Below, piece after piece: positions 20,748-31,355 of a stretch of 36,256 nt of DNA. The DNA is taken from NCBI GenBank assembly GCA_021014945.1, contig MU266592.1:1-36256 (forward strand). The letters run 5' to 3'. Position 1 is the stretch's first letter. Every line of letters starts with the position of its first letter. The DNA is from Leucogyrophana mollusca (Eukaryota > Basidiomycota > Agaricomycetes > Boletales). The notes beneath the pieces are model-generated. The model saw only the letters and a list, made by a program, of their open reading frames with translations, was not told the DNA's origin and searched no databases. Position numbers and translations under genes: made by a program.

Positions 20748-22307
20748 CTACAGCTTCGCCCTCGCCAAGTCCCCCTCCTCGTCAGCCGTGACAGCGTCAA
20801 TAATTTCGTCCACAGTGCGTATGACCCATTCCGTACCCTCGTCTGTGGAGAGGTACCTGTCTTCTTCATTTAACCCCTCCACGTAACGCGCCTTGAGGAG
20901 ACCGAAGACGTGGCTCGTGAGCTGGGGACCTACGCGGTCCTCGGCACGTAAGGTTGCGATGCCAACTATAGAGCCCTGTGCCCTCGTGAGGTTTCCTTGC
21001 TCCTTATCACCTCCGGGGAGGGGCGAGAGGACTGCGCCATAGCTCTGGATGATGAAGGCTGCATATGTGGTGGAACGTCCTGGCGTCAGCCAACCAAAAA
21101 TCGCGTAATCGCACAGATCCGAGAAGAAAACTCGAGGCACAGGCCCAGGACACAAAGTGGGGCGGAGGAAGATCTATCCTATCCGATTTCCTCACACCCC
21201 GGGAGAAGACCAGCATCAAGAACATAGAACATAGAACACAGAACACAGAACATGGAACATGGAACGTGGAACACAAAACATGGAATACAGAACACGACCA
21301 TGCATCATCCAATACCAGGGTAAAGTGTTTAACGAAGAGGAAGAAAGAAGACGATGACGCACAGATAAAATCAGGATGCAGTGCCCCCAATTTGTTGTAC
21401 AACTTCACGGCGTGCGGCTCATAGATCGAGTTCCACAGTGACATCCCCCTCGCGATGGTCGCCTCGATGTTCTCTGGAGTCCCTACCCTAAAATCAGAAA
21501 CAAATCACAAAAAAATCAATCAAAAATCAATAAAACACGGGGAACGCGTATTCAATCATTTCGATGCGTCATACATGCCGGCCGCCTCGTGCAAACTCAC
21601 CTAATAGAGTTCTTCCGCAATGCGGCGTAGACGTCCGGTTCCAACGAGTCTTTCAGCCCCGTCAACGAGAGGATCGTCTGTGCGCATCACATTCCCCATT
21701 TGCAGGCGTGAGCGCCGGTGGTAAATGAGATACATACACGGCGGAACGTACCCGGGGGACACCGACGAAGATGACGCTCTTCAGCGCCGCCTCGCGCATC
21801 ATCGCAGCCTTGCGCACGGCCTCTGCGAAGCTCTTCCGCGAGTCCGCCTGGCTGGGATCGGTACGCGTAACCCAGCGGTAGAGATGTCCTACTGAGGTTG
21901 GGCGGTTGACAGTTAGGAGTGTGCATGTCTGCCAAGGTCAACAAGGTGAAGTTCAAACTTCAGTCAGCCTCAATTCCAGCGGGTAGAGTTGAGTTTTGGA
22001 TGATTAGATTGAGATTAAATCGTGGTTCATTTCCGGTCGTCGTCTTGGCAGGATATACCGTGACGATGACCCGGCAAATGCAGGAAGGAGGGTGAATGAA
22101 GCAAAACAGAAGGCGGAGTGAGGAAATGAATGAACAACGCCCACTCACACTGAGGACCAACCACCCATTCTCCGCATTTCTCCTCCTCGCCTCGTCGAAC
22201 GTACTTCTAAACACGCTGTGCAGTCTTCCGAGAGGCGGACTTGGGTAGGCATCGGGGTTGCGCAGCGTGAGGAGCTGTTTGACGACGGGGGGAAGATGTT
22301 TGACCAT
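20748..22307 (-). CDS. AhpD-like fold protein, no CxxC
   Basis: Resembles the fungal AhpD-like (carboxymuconolactone decarboxylase superfamily) helical proteins. Exons on the minus strand: 22307-22149, 21928-21752, 21677-21601, 21487-21363 and 21058-20748, 282 residues. Landmarks: MVKHLPPVVKQLL at the start, then GWLVLS joined to TCTLLTVNRP, VGHLYRWVTR, REAALKSVIFVGVPRTI, MSLWNSIYEPHAVKLYNKLG and HPDFISFIIQSYG. The C-terminal helix ends DLARAKL. Introns are unusually long for this window (220, 74, 113 and 304 bases), and the longest holds a 7-base minisatellite. The only cysteine I see is in TCTLL, so the redox CxxC pair of bacterial AhpD is absent and peroxidase-reductase activity is unlikely. 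The role is unknown. Gene structure is well supported; the family call comes from recall. Confidence 0.82.
21220..21296. repeat. 7-base minisatellite, about 11 copies
   Basis: Tandem units of GAACAYR (variants GAACATA, GAACACA, GAACATG, GAACGTG) repeat about eleven times with increasing divergence to the right. The array sits inside the 304-base intron (21362-21059) of the AhpD-like gene and largely explains that intron's size. Confidence 0.9.
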
Positions 22308-22800
22308 GTCTGAAGCCGGTGGTGAATACTGCAGGATATAATCCGAGAACTTCAGACAGTGCAATGTCTAGGGAGGATGTTGTATTTATGCAAACGAATG
22401 TGTCGGTGGGAACATATCTACAAGCTAACTTGACCTGCTGATCCCTCCAGCGGCGCGGCCTCCCGCTTCTTACAGCAGTTCCGATAGCGAAAGTCAAGTC
22501 TCACATTCACAGCGACAGAATTCCAAAATGCTTGTAATTTGATCAAAGGAGTCTTGTTCAACAAGATGCGCAGCGCAGCATTACTACATGAAGCTATGCT
22601 GGGTCGGGTCAACAGATTTGAGATAAGCTATAAGAAAAAGTGGATCAATAATGGATTCCAACGGCACTGCGCTCTACGAAGTGAATGGGGGGTATTATGT
22701 GAAGGGCGATGCGATGTATACACAAGGTGGTGCCCATGCGACAAGTGGTGGTTATGAATGATAATGAATGCGAAACGGGAGTGTGTTTTGAACGTTACGC
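22308..22800. other. Intergenic, AhpD promoter and GH128 3' UTR
   Basis: Both flanking genes are on the minus strand, so this stretch carries the AhpD-like promoter at its left end and the GH128 3' UTR at its right end. No additional gene seen. Confidence 0.5.
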
Positions 22801-24131
22801 TCAGCCGAAGTAATTGTAGGCGAGGGAGGTGGGCTGGCCGTTGGTGCCGAGGAGGAGGTTGTCCATGTTGACACCTTGGAGATCGGGCATCGCACCTGTA
22901 GTGACAGTTATTGTTAGTTATCATGACAAAGCGGAGAAGTAACGATGGTATAACGCTTACCGAAGGGGAATGCGCCCTGCATCCACCAGGTGTTGTCGAT
23001 GAAGGACGTGATAGTAGCAGCAAAAGCATAAACATCGTCCATGTCAGCCTGTCCACCCGTGCCGCTGAAGTTCTGGTCCGCGAACTCGGTGACCCAGACA
23101 GGGAGGTTGTACGTGTTATAGAGCTGCGTCGCGTAGGAGATGAAGGCCGTTGCGTTGGTGCTGTAGAAATGGAACGCGACAGCATCGATCTAAGATATCC
23201 CACACGTCAGAGCTTGGTGACGGGAACGTGCGAATTCGCAACTCACGGTGCAACCAGTACAGGCGCTGAAGAATCCAGCCATCCAGTCCAAGCCAGCTTG
23301 ATCGTTCGTGCAAGCGGGAGAGATGAGAGTGTAGCCCTGGCCAGCGAGAGGCTGGATGTACTGCTGCCAGAGCTGTGCACCACTCTGGGGGCTCATGTTG
23401 GACTGGGAGGGTTCGTTGGGTCTGAGCGAAGGGTACAGAGGAAATGAGCATGATATGATCGAGGGGCAAAGGAGATGGTGATAAAAGCTGTACGTACTCG
23501 TTCATCCCGAGTACATATTTGGCATAGCCCGGGACAACCAACTTCTGGAAGTCGTCGACCTGGTTCCAACCCCAGAGCATAGGAATACCCTCGATGCCCA
23601 AGTCGCTGAGGCCACTCGGGAGGTAAGGGCTCCAAGTGTAAAGGCTGTGAACAGCGGAATCAGAATTGGCCTAGACACTGCGGTGAAAGAGGGCGCTCAC
23701 TATCCAACTTTGGGAAGCTGAGCAAAGGTCGTCAAGGAGCTGGTGTCACCGTTAGGCCATCCAAGACCCCATTTCTTGGAGCCGCTGTTGCTTCCACCAC
23801 CACTGGAGGGACTGGAGGACGGAGCGGAGGAGCTCGCGGACGCAGATGCCGAGGACGAGGGGGGTGGGCTGTAGCTCGAGGAAGGGGCCGCAGAAGTGGC
23901 AGAGGAAGGAGCGGATGAGGTGGACGGGTTGGGCTTGCAACGGCCAGTCGAAGTGGTCGAAGTGGTGCGTTTCCTCTTAGCGACTGCGTCGTGGCCACGG
24001 GCGGCGTGTGCGTGCCGTGCGACCTGAGCACGGCCGATATCTAGGGCATTGGCGGAAACAGGGCCGTTTGAAAGGGCGACAATGGCGACAGAGGCCAGGG
24101 CGAGAAGATTGAGCAGTTTGAAAGGAGCCAT
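22801..24131 (-). CDS. Secreted GH128 beta-1,3-glucanase
   Basis: Glycoside hydrolase of family 128 (Glyco_hydro_cc, Asl1-like), expected to cut beta-1,3-glucan in fungal walls. Exons on the minus strand: 24131-23701, 23644-23498, 23421-23247, 23189-22961 and 22895-22801, 358 residues. A hydrophobic signal peptide covers about residues 1-28. A dibasic KRKR at 52-55 looks like a Kex2 processing site, and a Ser/Pro/Ala-rich linker runs to about residue 120. The catalytic barrel begins KKWGLGWPNG, continues with MLWGWNQ and has the acid/base motif NEPNEPSQ (Glu193) and the nucleophile motif WVTEFA (Glu286). Both active-site Glu are present and the length is usual, so it should be active. Its promoter region is shared with the divergent RRM gene. 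Confidence 0.92.
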
Positions 24132-24855
24132 TGTTGCTTTGGGGGGACAGAAACGTCAGGGCCTGATTGTTATTCTTATAGGATTAGCTGAGCACGGAGA
24201 TTGAGTGAGTGTGGTTGAGAAGGAGTGACAGAGAGCCGTAATCTGAGCCTCGCGCGCACGTTAGAACGAGGAAATGAGGGAGAAGACAACGGAATAGAAA
24301 AAAGATGCCAGCTCATATATGTCCAACATAGATGACTAAGCACTACTATAGCAACTAACCCAACATTATACTCGCTCGCACGGGCCTGCCTATCCATTAC
24401 TTGGCACGGCCAATACTCTTCCGTGCGAGCACAGTGGGCTGCTGATTGTGTAGGATCGACGAAGTGAGGCCGGTAATTACTGGCTTAGGCACGCAAGATC
24501 ATTTAATAGCGGTGTACAATGACGATTGTGCTGTGTAACTGTAAGCTCGTTGTACTGCCGCTGCTCTTCCTGACTGTCCTCGTCTGATCTATCGCGCGCC
24601 GCTCCATCTTTCGTCGGCCATCGTCGTGATGGTTACCTTTGATGTCGCCCTGTTTTGAAGCTTGAAGGGGTTCACTCGTGTTTGTTTGTGTAATAGCAAA
24701 TGCGGCCGGACTTGTAATAAAAAGGCGTGTGGCAAGCCACTTCTTCTTTTTCTTTAACCTTCAAGTTTGACACGAAGAAACCGGTTCACAAAGCTCAATA
24801 GTTCAGTTCATCCCAGCCTTTTATTCTCCAAATCATCCTCAATCCCAACGACAAA
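24132..24855. other. Divergent intergenic region, GH128 / RRM gene
   Basis: Upstream of two divergently transcribed genes, 724 bases. A weak AT-rich element (AATAAAAAGG) lies about 140 bases before the RRM start. No gene or repeat is visible. Confidence 0.5.
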
Positions 24856-26065
24856 ATGTCCGAAGCCCAAGCACCCGCCCAGGTCAACGAAAACGGCGTG
24901 CCTCCGTCTGCGCAAGATGCTGTCGAAGAACCGGGTTTCAAGGTACGGTGCCATCCAATATCAAGTGTCCCGCGTCTAACAACCTCCCAGGTCTTCGCTG
25001 GCAATCTTGCGTACTCCACCACGGATGAAGGGCTGAAGGCTTTCTTTGCGCCAGTGCAGAGCGACATGTACGTCCCAATCCCCATCATTTTTGCTTAGCA
25101 CAGCCCCCCTCTTAGCCGTGCACGCGTCCGACTCACCCTAACCCCTTTTCCACAGCATCTCAGCCCAAGTCATCCTGCGTGGCACAAGATCCGCAGGCTA
25201 CGGCTTCGTCGCCATGTCCACCCAAGACGCTGCGCAAAAAGCCGTCGAACTCCTCGATTCACAGGAACTCGACGGCCGCAAGGTCATCGTCGAGATTGCA
25301 AAGCCTGCAGAAACAAAAGACAAAGAGAGAAAGGAGAAAAAGGCAAAGAGGAGACCTGGCAGGCGCGGTGGAAAGGCCGTCCCGGGCGAGGTCTCCGAGG
25401 CGGAGGCAAACGGCGAAGTCAAAGCAGACGATTCCGCCGCAGCCGCTGCTCCTGGTACAGACGAAGCAGCGAAGCCAAAGAAGAAGAAAAAGGCTGTACG
25501 TCAAATTTCCTACGTGGTCGCGTTTTTTTTATTTACTCATGTCGTAATCCAGCGCAAGCCTAAGCGCAAGGCTGCTGCTGCTGGCGAGGCTCAAGACGCC
25601 CCTGCAGAAGCCACCGCTGCCGCGGACTCCACCGAGGCTGCCCCAGCCGACGCGGCTCCCAAGAAACAGCCCCGCGTCAGGAAACCCCGCGCACCCCGTC
25701 CCACACGCCCCGTCGGCGAAGACCCTGTCGGCGAGCCCTCCAAAACAATGCTCTTCGTCGCCAACCTCGGATTCAACACTGATGACGACGCTCTCGCCGC
25801 CCTCTTCACTGAGGCAGGTGTCAAGGTTGTCTCCGCACGCATCGTTCGCCGCCGCTGGGGACAGCCCAGGAAGAGCAAAGGGTATGGGTTTGTCGAGGTC
25901 GGGAGCGAAGACGAGCAGAAGAAGGCAATCGAGGCAGTGCAGGGCAAGGAGGTCGACGGCCGTGCTATTGCTGTCAAGGTTGCTGTCAATGCTGCTCGCG
26001 AAGAAGAGCCTGCCGCCGCCCCTGGCGGTGAGGAGGTCATCATCGAAGCCGCCCCTACGTCCTAA
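24856..26065 (+). CDS. RNA-binding protein with two RRM domains
   Basis: Exons: 24856-24942, 24991-25067, 25156-25495 and 25553-26065, 338 residues. RRM1 starts at residue 30 (RNP2 VFAGNL) with RNP1 SAGYGFVA at 67-74; RRM2 has RNP2 MLFVANL at 234-240 and RNP1 KSKGYGFVE at 275-283. The domains are joined by a long Lys/Arg- and Ala/Glu-rich linker with nuclear-signal-like basic runs (KKKKK near residue 165). The layout resembles fungal Rnp1/nucleolin-type proteins. The third intron (25496-25552) is 57 bases, in frame and free of stops; I removed it because it has GT-AG ends and encodes a hydrophobic stretch unlike the linker. Presumed nuclear or ribonucleoprotein role; RNA target unknown. Confidence 0.9.
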
Positions 26066-27457
26066 TCCACTCACGCCGTTCCGTTCATGATAACACGAAA
26101 CCAGATCCACTTTACACTACGCATACTATGTTCATCACGCTTTGGTATTCTCCCCCGCTAGGTATAAGACATTTCCCAAGTCGAGTACCTGCCTGTTCCC
26201 CGTCCGCGGTCTGGTGCCGTTTTTCTTCCCAAACTTGTAGTCGTCGCTTCACTCAAGATAATTGCGACTTTTTTTACATCGTTCAGTTCATTCCGTTCCT
26301 CATGGCCTTGATGACCTTTGTTACGCCCACTTTATAACGAAACGTTGACGTTTTAACACGGCATGCTGGTCTAACATGAAGTGCGAATATGGCTCAATTC
26401 TCACATCAAAGAAAGCCAGGAACAAGTAACGCCCAGCACAAGACCCTGCAGTCGGAGTGGTGCTGGTCCCGTTCAATAAATTTCCACTTCGGGATTTTCA
26501 CCCCTGGTATACAGTACAAATGAAATCAGCGCTCAAGAATCGAGGGTGAGGATCCGCTCGGGGAGAGCTGAGGCTGTGGAGCCAACCCTCGGTCGCACCG
26601 TATATGCATCTTCCAGCGACCCTTGTGATTGCGAAGCTGCAGAAGCAGAGGTCAAAACTCACAGCGTGGATCACTCAACATGATCGTTCAGCAAGACGCC
26701 AAACCCGTCCCGGTGAACACGAAAGTCACAAACCTGTCCAGTACGCGGTACAGTAGAAGCTGTGAGCTTTGGTATTTGATCTTGGTTCGAAACTTTAAAC
26801 TGAACGCTCCCCCTACCATGCAAAACTAATACACACCTTCGTTAATGACCGAGAGCTCTCCCTAGCAAAGTGCTGGCCACCAGGTGAACTGGTGAACGTG
26901 GCATTGACGAAGCCCATGCCGGAACGCAAGCTATTGCTTTTCAAAGAAGCACGGCATGTATTTCATGCGCAGGATGATACGTGAGGATGGAACCACCACA
27001 GCTCCTAGCCAGGGTGATCTCAGTCTCGCGGTGCTAACGATGTCACACTGCATAGAACGAGTAAGAGTTCATAGGACCTGAATTTTATTATCAGCGATGA
27101 CTACATTCAACGCTTCTTCGCAAGTCTCACCTTCGCCACTGTTCGACTATCTCTCTTTAACTGCTCCCCCGATGAGTCGTCGATCATACATACTCTTTAG
27201 GACTTTCACCACTGCATTGCGCGAGTGGGATCCTGCACCTCGGCGTCGTAACGACAGGGACCTTCAACTCGTCATCGCAACCTCTTCGAAGCCAACAGCA
27301 CAGTTATTCATACATTAGCTGGTGTGAAGTTAAGAGTCAAGACTTCGTAGGAGTCCATGCTGGAGCCGTGAGCTGGGATTTCGTAAATGTAATTGCTACA
27401 AAATGGAAATTTTGATCCAGGCACCAAAACTATGGATTGACATCAATCGTAGCCACA
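26066..27457. other. Intergenic, no supported gene
   Basis: 1.39 kb between two plus-strand genes. An ATG-started frame at 27097-27318 (73 codons, Ser/Arg-rich) has no motif and no homologue that I recognise; I do not call it. The first few hundred bases should be the RRM gene's 3' UTR and the last few hundred the GPATCH11-like promoter. Confidence 0.5.
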
Positions 27458-28833
27458 ATGCCCTCAGACGCAGAGGACGACTACCTCTCGGACAAATTCC
27501 TCCTCGATGCAGCGTCGGCTTCCTCTCAGACGGCGCCGAAAACTTATGCGCAGAGACGCCAGCAGGCACTAAAGCAGTCCCAGCTCAAGAACGAGCAGAA
27601 TCGGCTAAAGAGCCGGCGTCAGCGGGAAGTTGAGGCGCGCGAGGAGGGGCTGAGCAAGAGTCTCTTCGAACGCGCGCAGGAGGAGAAGGCGAATGGAGCG
27701 AGTGGAGGTGGGGCGAGCAAGGCGCTTGGGATCATGATGAAGATGGGATTTAAGATGGGCCAGTCTTTGGGCCAGACGGACCCTTCGAGTAAGGTTATTC
27801 TCCCAGCCAGTACTACAGTTTCGCCTCCGGAGAACGAGGACCGTCAGCCGTCGGAGACTGTCGAGGAGTCTGGCTCAAGATCTCCTACGGATTCAGAAGA
27901 ACCCAGAGCCTCTCGGTCGCAGCACAAAACCGAGCCGCTCCCGCTCAACGAATGGACAGGTGCGCTGCCTTCCCACCGGCACTTCCATCCTACCACTAAC
28001 CTCCCCCACCCCAAGGAAAAAAGGGCATCGGCCTCGGCAAACGCACACGCTCCCCCCTCTCCACTTCCCGAGTCGCTAAGATGGCTAAAATGGCTGAGGA
28101 CGCCGCCAGTCACGAGACATTCCGTGATCGTGCACGACGGGAATACGAAGAGCGGCGCGCGGAGGGTAGACTTGGGCCCGCCCAGCGGACGTGTCAGACT
28201 CTCGATGAGAAGGCTGGTATTTTGGCAAGTCCTCCAATTCGCTTACAATGAACCTAGGGTGGAACTGATATGTTTGGCTTTATAGTTCAATGTCCTGTGC
28301 CTCAACCCCGCCGACCCCGAGGCGATTCCCCAGGGCCTTATAGACGCCCTCGCAGATTATGCACAGGCGCACGGCGCGCCAAGTTCAGGGGCCGAGAGCT
28401 CTCGTCCTCATCCTCATCGAGATCCCCAGGCTGAGGCAACACGTCTACGAAACCAGATGCGCGCGGATGCACTACTCCCTGTAAACTCCTCCTTGGATGG
28501 CGACGACGACGACGACGAAGGAGTGGTAGGGGACACAACCGACGAAAGCCTGAAACCTCGGGAACATGAACAGTTCTCACCCGAGACCGTCGAAGAGGCT
28601 GCTTACTTCCTGCGTCTTGGTGTACGTCCTCTTTCAATGTGCTCATACTCCTGGCTTGTCCAAGACTGACTCGGATATTGTGACCCCTGACGTAGCCCCG
28701 GGACCGACTGCGCGTACTACTCACGCACCTCCGCGATAAGTATGCGTACTGCTTTTGGTGCGGGACGCAGTATGAAGATCAGGGTGATATGGAGCGAAGT
28801 TGTCCAGGAACGGAGGAGGATGATCATGATTAG
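27458..28833 (+). CDS. GPATCH11-like protein (G-patch and DUF4187)
   Basis: Homologue of GPATCH11/CCDC75, a nuclear protein thought to act with RNA helicases. Exons: 27458-27959, 28016-28224, 28286-28621 and 28696-28833, 394 residues. The N-terminus has a coiled, Arg/Glu/Gln-rich stretch (residues 28-75). The G-patch begins ASKALGIMMKMGFKMGQSLG at about 87 and continues with WTGKKGIGLGKRTR near 165, so about 55 Ser/Glu-rich residues are inserted between its halves. DUF4187 lies at the C-terminus: YAYCFWCGTQYED, with Cys pairs, then SCPGTEEDDHD. An Asp run (GACGAC repeats near 28500) precedes it. Intron 2 (28225-28285) has a GC donor. The start is the ATG at 27458; an earlier ATG at 27432 stops after two codons. 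Confidence 0.9.
28225..28285 (+). other. GC-AG intron in the GPATCH11-like gene
   Basis: The donor reads GCAAGT after ATTTTG and the acceptor is TTTATAG before TTCAATGTCCTG. No GT donor in the vicinity gives the phase 0 needed to continue into FNVLCLNP. Length is 61 bases. Confidence 0.8.
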
Positions 28834-29225
28834 CTTTTATGCAGACGGGCGTCTGTTGATTTTATAGCTGGAGTGACTAGAAATTTTTTCCAAGTACCAG
28901 GATCGCTGCTCTCCCGCTCTACCTCGGCTTTCCACTTATCCACCAAGTAAAATTGTAGTTGCGTGGGATGTAAATATAGTGCTAATGTAACAACAAAGCA
29001 AAGTACAAGAGGCGAGTGAACCAGCGGTCCAGGTTGTCGTGTGTGTGCTGTAGGTAACTGGTGCTGGAATAGCTCAGCGAATGGTCCATTAGTGGGAATC
29101 AGTCTGTCCTGTCCCCCGAAAGTCAATGAGAAAAAAAATCTGCGAGGACGAAGATCGAAGTCCACGGAAAAGGGTAACGAAAGTAACAGGTGTCCAACCG
29201 TCACTCGACCATGAGGAGGCGACGT
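28834..29225. other. Intergenic, between convergent 3' ends
   Basis: Contains the 3' UTRs of the GPATCH11-like and tetraspanin genes. No additional gene is visible. Confidence 0.6.
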
Positions 29226-30501
29226 TCAATCACGATTGCGGGTGGTGTCGAGGATCGTGCCGCCGGAACCAGATCTAGATCGGCTAGTATCGAGCAGATT
29301 CGAGGTCGAGCGGGCGAAGACCTCGGGTTTGAATTCCGCGCCATACTGCTCAGCCAATTGACTATAGGACACACATCCCAGTCAGCGATGCCAGGTAATA
29401 TTACCACGCGAAAAGAAGCCCACTTTGCATAATTATCCATGATCACGGCCATACTGTTCATGCTGAGTCGGTACGCCTTGGGCATCATCCCCTTGCCAAA
29501 GCGATACGTGACGTGATTCGAGCACAACAGCGCCACAACCATGATCGCAAGCTGCAACGGGACGAGCGAAAACGAAATAGTGTACCAACGCTCTAGCACG
29601 CGCTTCTCAAAGGCCCAGTACGCCGCTTTGCATCCCGGGAGCACTGATCTTGCGTAGCATGTCTGAGACACGGCTGCTTCGACAAACGGGGAGTAATACC
29701 CGCAACAGTGCAAGCGGTTCTGGATGCGCAAGCGCCCGTCGACGGTGAGCGTGCGGGACCACTGCGCGTTGATCTTCCCCTCGAGGTTGAATGTACGCTG
29801 TTTGTAGGTGAGGTAGCCGGGTGCGACGAGGAGGGCAAAGCAGATCCAGAGGACGAAGGTGTAGACGGCAAGGAAGGAGCGGTTGTTGAGGAGAATCCCA
29901 GCCCATCCTATGACGGAGGTGACGGTGAGGAGGGTGGCGGCGGTCGTCGAGATGATGAGCTCGGTGCGATTGCCGACACGGACGATGTCTGCGTGCTCGA
30001 AGACGTCAAACCAGGTGAGGAGGCAGAATATGAGGCCAATGAGGGCGTATGCAGAGAGCTATTGCACGAATGGTGTTAGGTCGATAAAAAAAAATGGAAA
30101 GGGAGGAGACGGACGACAGCATTGCTTGTAAATAGAGCCCACTTGAACTTGTTCCAGCGCATACGGGGTCGAGTGCGACCGCCCTCTTTTTCGCCAAACC
30201 ATCCACCGGTAACGCCATCGTAGTCTTCGTCCCCCTGAGCAGGCATACGTGCTTCAGCTCTACCGAAAGCCGCTCTGCCGCCACCTAGCTTTGGGACGTG
30301 GGCATCGATATCCTTATCCTTCCCCCCTTTTCGCTTGCGGGCAGAACTTGACGGCGCCAGGAGACCGCCCGAAAACTTGGTGGGGAGGTAGTTCATGGGC
30401 AGGGATGGGTTCCTGACGAGGGCGGCGTTTTCTGTCCTGGCAGGACCAGAGTCATGGTCATCGCTGCGCGCAGACGAAGGATTGAAATGTGAATGCGACA
30501 T
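29226..30501 (-). CDS. Tetraspanin (basidiomycete Tsp2 type)
   Basis: Four-pass membrane organiser of the tetraspanin superfamily. Exons on the minus strand: 30501-30118, 30058-29424 and 29361-29226, 384 residues. A cytosolic N-terminal extension of about 120 residues is rich in Ser, Arg and Gly, as in basidiomycete Tsp2. Membrane segments are near residues 130-147, 160-182 and 190-210, plus one after the large loop that contains WYTISFSLVPLQLAIMVVAL. The large extracellular loop carries the diagnostic CCG at 246-248 and further cysteines (SQTCYAR, LPGCK). The short C-terminal tail is Ser/Arg-rich. Introns are 59 and 62 bases. The start at 30501 is the first ATG of the open frame. In fungi such proteins act in polarised growth and host penetration; the role here is inferred. 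Confidence 0.92.
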
Positions 30502-31355
30502 GGCTGCTGGGATATGTCAAAGCCCCCTTCGCTGGCAACGAGCGTCGGGGAAGCAACACGACGCAGAGGCAGGAGTTAACGTGCACTGACAGATAACATG
30601 GCGATTATAAGCCGCCGCTAGGAGGGAGTAAAAAGGCACGCCAAGGAGGGTCAGTCACATATGAGCTGCCAAGATATTCCACTAGGAGGTGTTGTCATCT
30701 GTTGTACTGATCAATCGTGGCTACCGAGCATTGGGCGACAGCACTAGTGAGCTCACTGCCTCTCTGCCTCTCTGCCACATAGCAGCATGCAGCATGCTTG
30801 CGGCTTCGTGTCAAGGGTCGGTTCGGTCTAAGCGCTGGAAGGAAGATGTACAACTGGTGTGCATGGGTGGGCCAAAGTATGTCTACCCACCGACAAGTCC
30901 GAAACAGAAGGTCGACATGTGCTGTTACGTGGTTACACATGTGGCCGTCAATTGATCCATCGGATGGAGTCGTGGGCGCAGGTAAAAGATAGAGTGTACA
31001 GTAATTATTGTACACGATAACAGTATGTTTAGGCGCTGCACTATGATACACTCAAAAGTAGTAGGAAAAACCGAGGTCGCTGTCAAACCGAGGCTCGAAA
31101 GGCTAAACGGAATAAAGCGTAGACGGAAATAGAGGAAAGGAGGGAGATACGTGTTTTGAAGTGAGTGTAGGAGGTATGTGAGTCCGAGTGATAGTGTCCG
31201 CATGCAAGGATCCAAAAGATTAAAAGGTCCATGTGTCCTTCCTTGTAGTAGGCGGCGATCGTATGGTACAACCGTCTCCAAGATCCCCGAAACATCAAGT
31301 TACCAGGATCAAGTCACAGGAGGAAGGCAGGAAGGAAAAAGGGAAGGCTTTCCGC
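30502..31355. other. Intergenic, no gene seen
   Basis: Upstream of the tetraspanin and downstream of the Ser/Pro-rich gene; both are on the minus strand. A short TCTCTGCC duplication near 30765-30780 and direct repeats of GCAGCATGC follow. Open frames here lack coding character. Confidence 0.5.

Noticed and set aside
22911..23447. 178-codon plus-strand frame over the GH128 gene
   Set aside because: It is antisense to exons with both catalytic glutamates.
25529..26110. 193-codon minus-strand frame over the RRM gene
   Set aside because: It is antisense to RRM2, whose RNP motifs are clear on the plus strand.
27097..27318. 73-codon ATG-started frame upstream of the GPATCH11-like gene
   Set aside because: It has no recognised family, is of ordinary length for chance, and no splice signals link it to neighbours.
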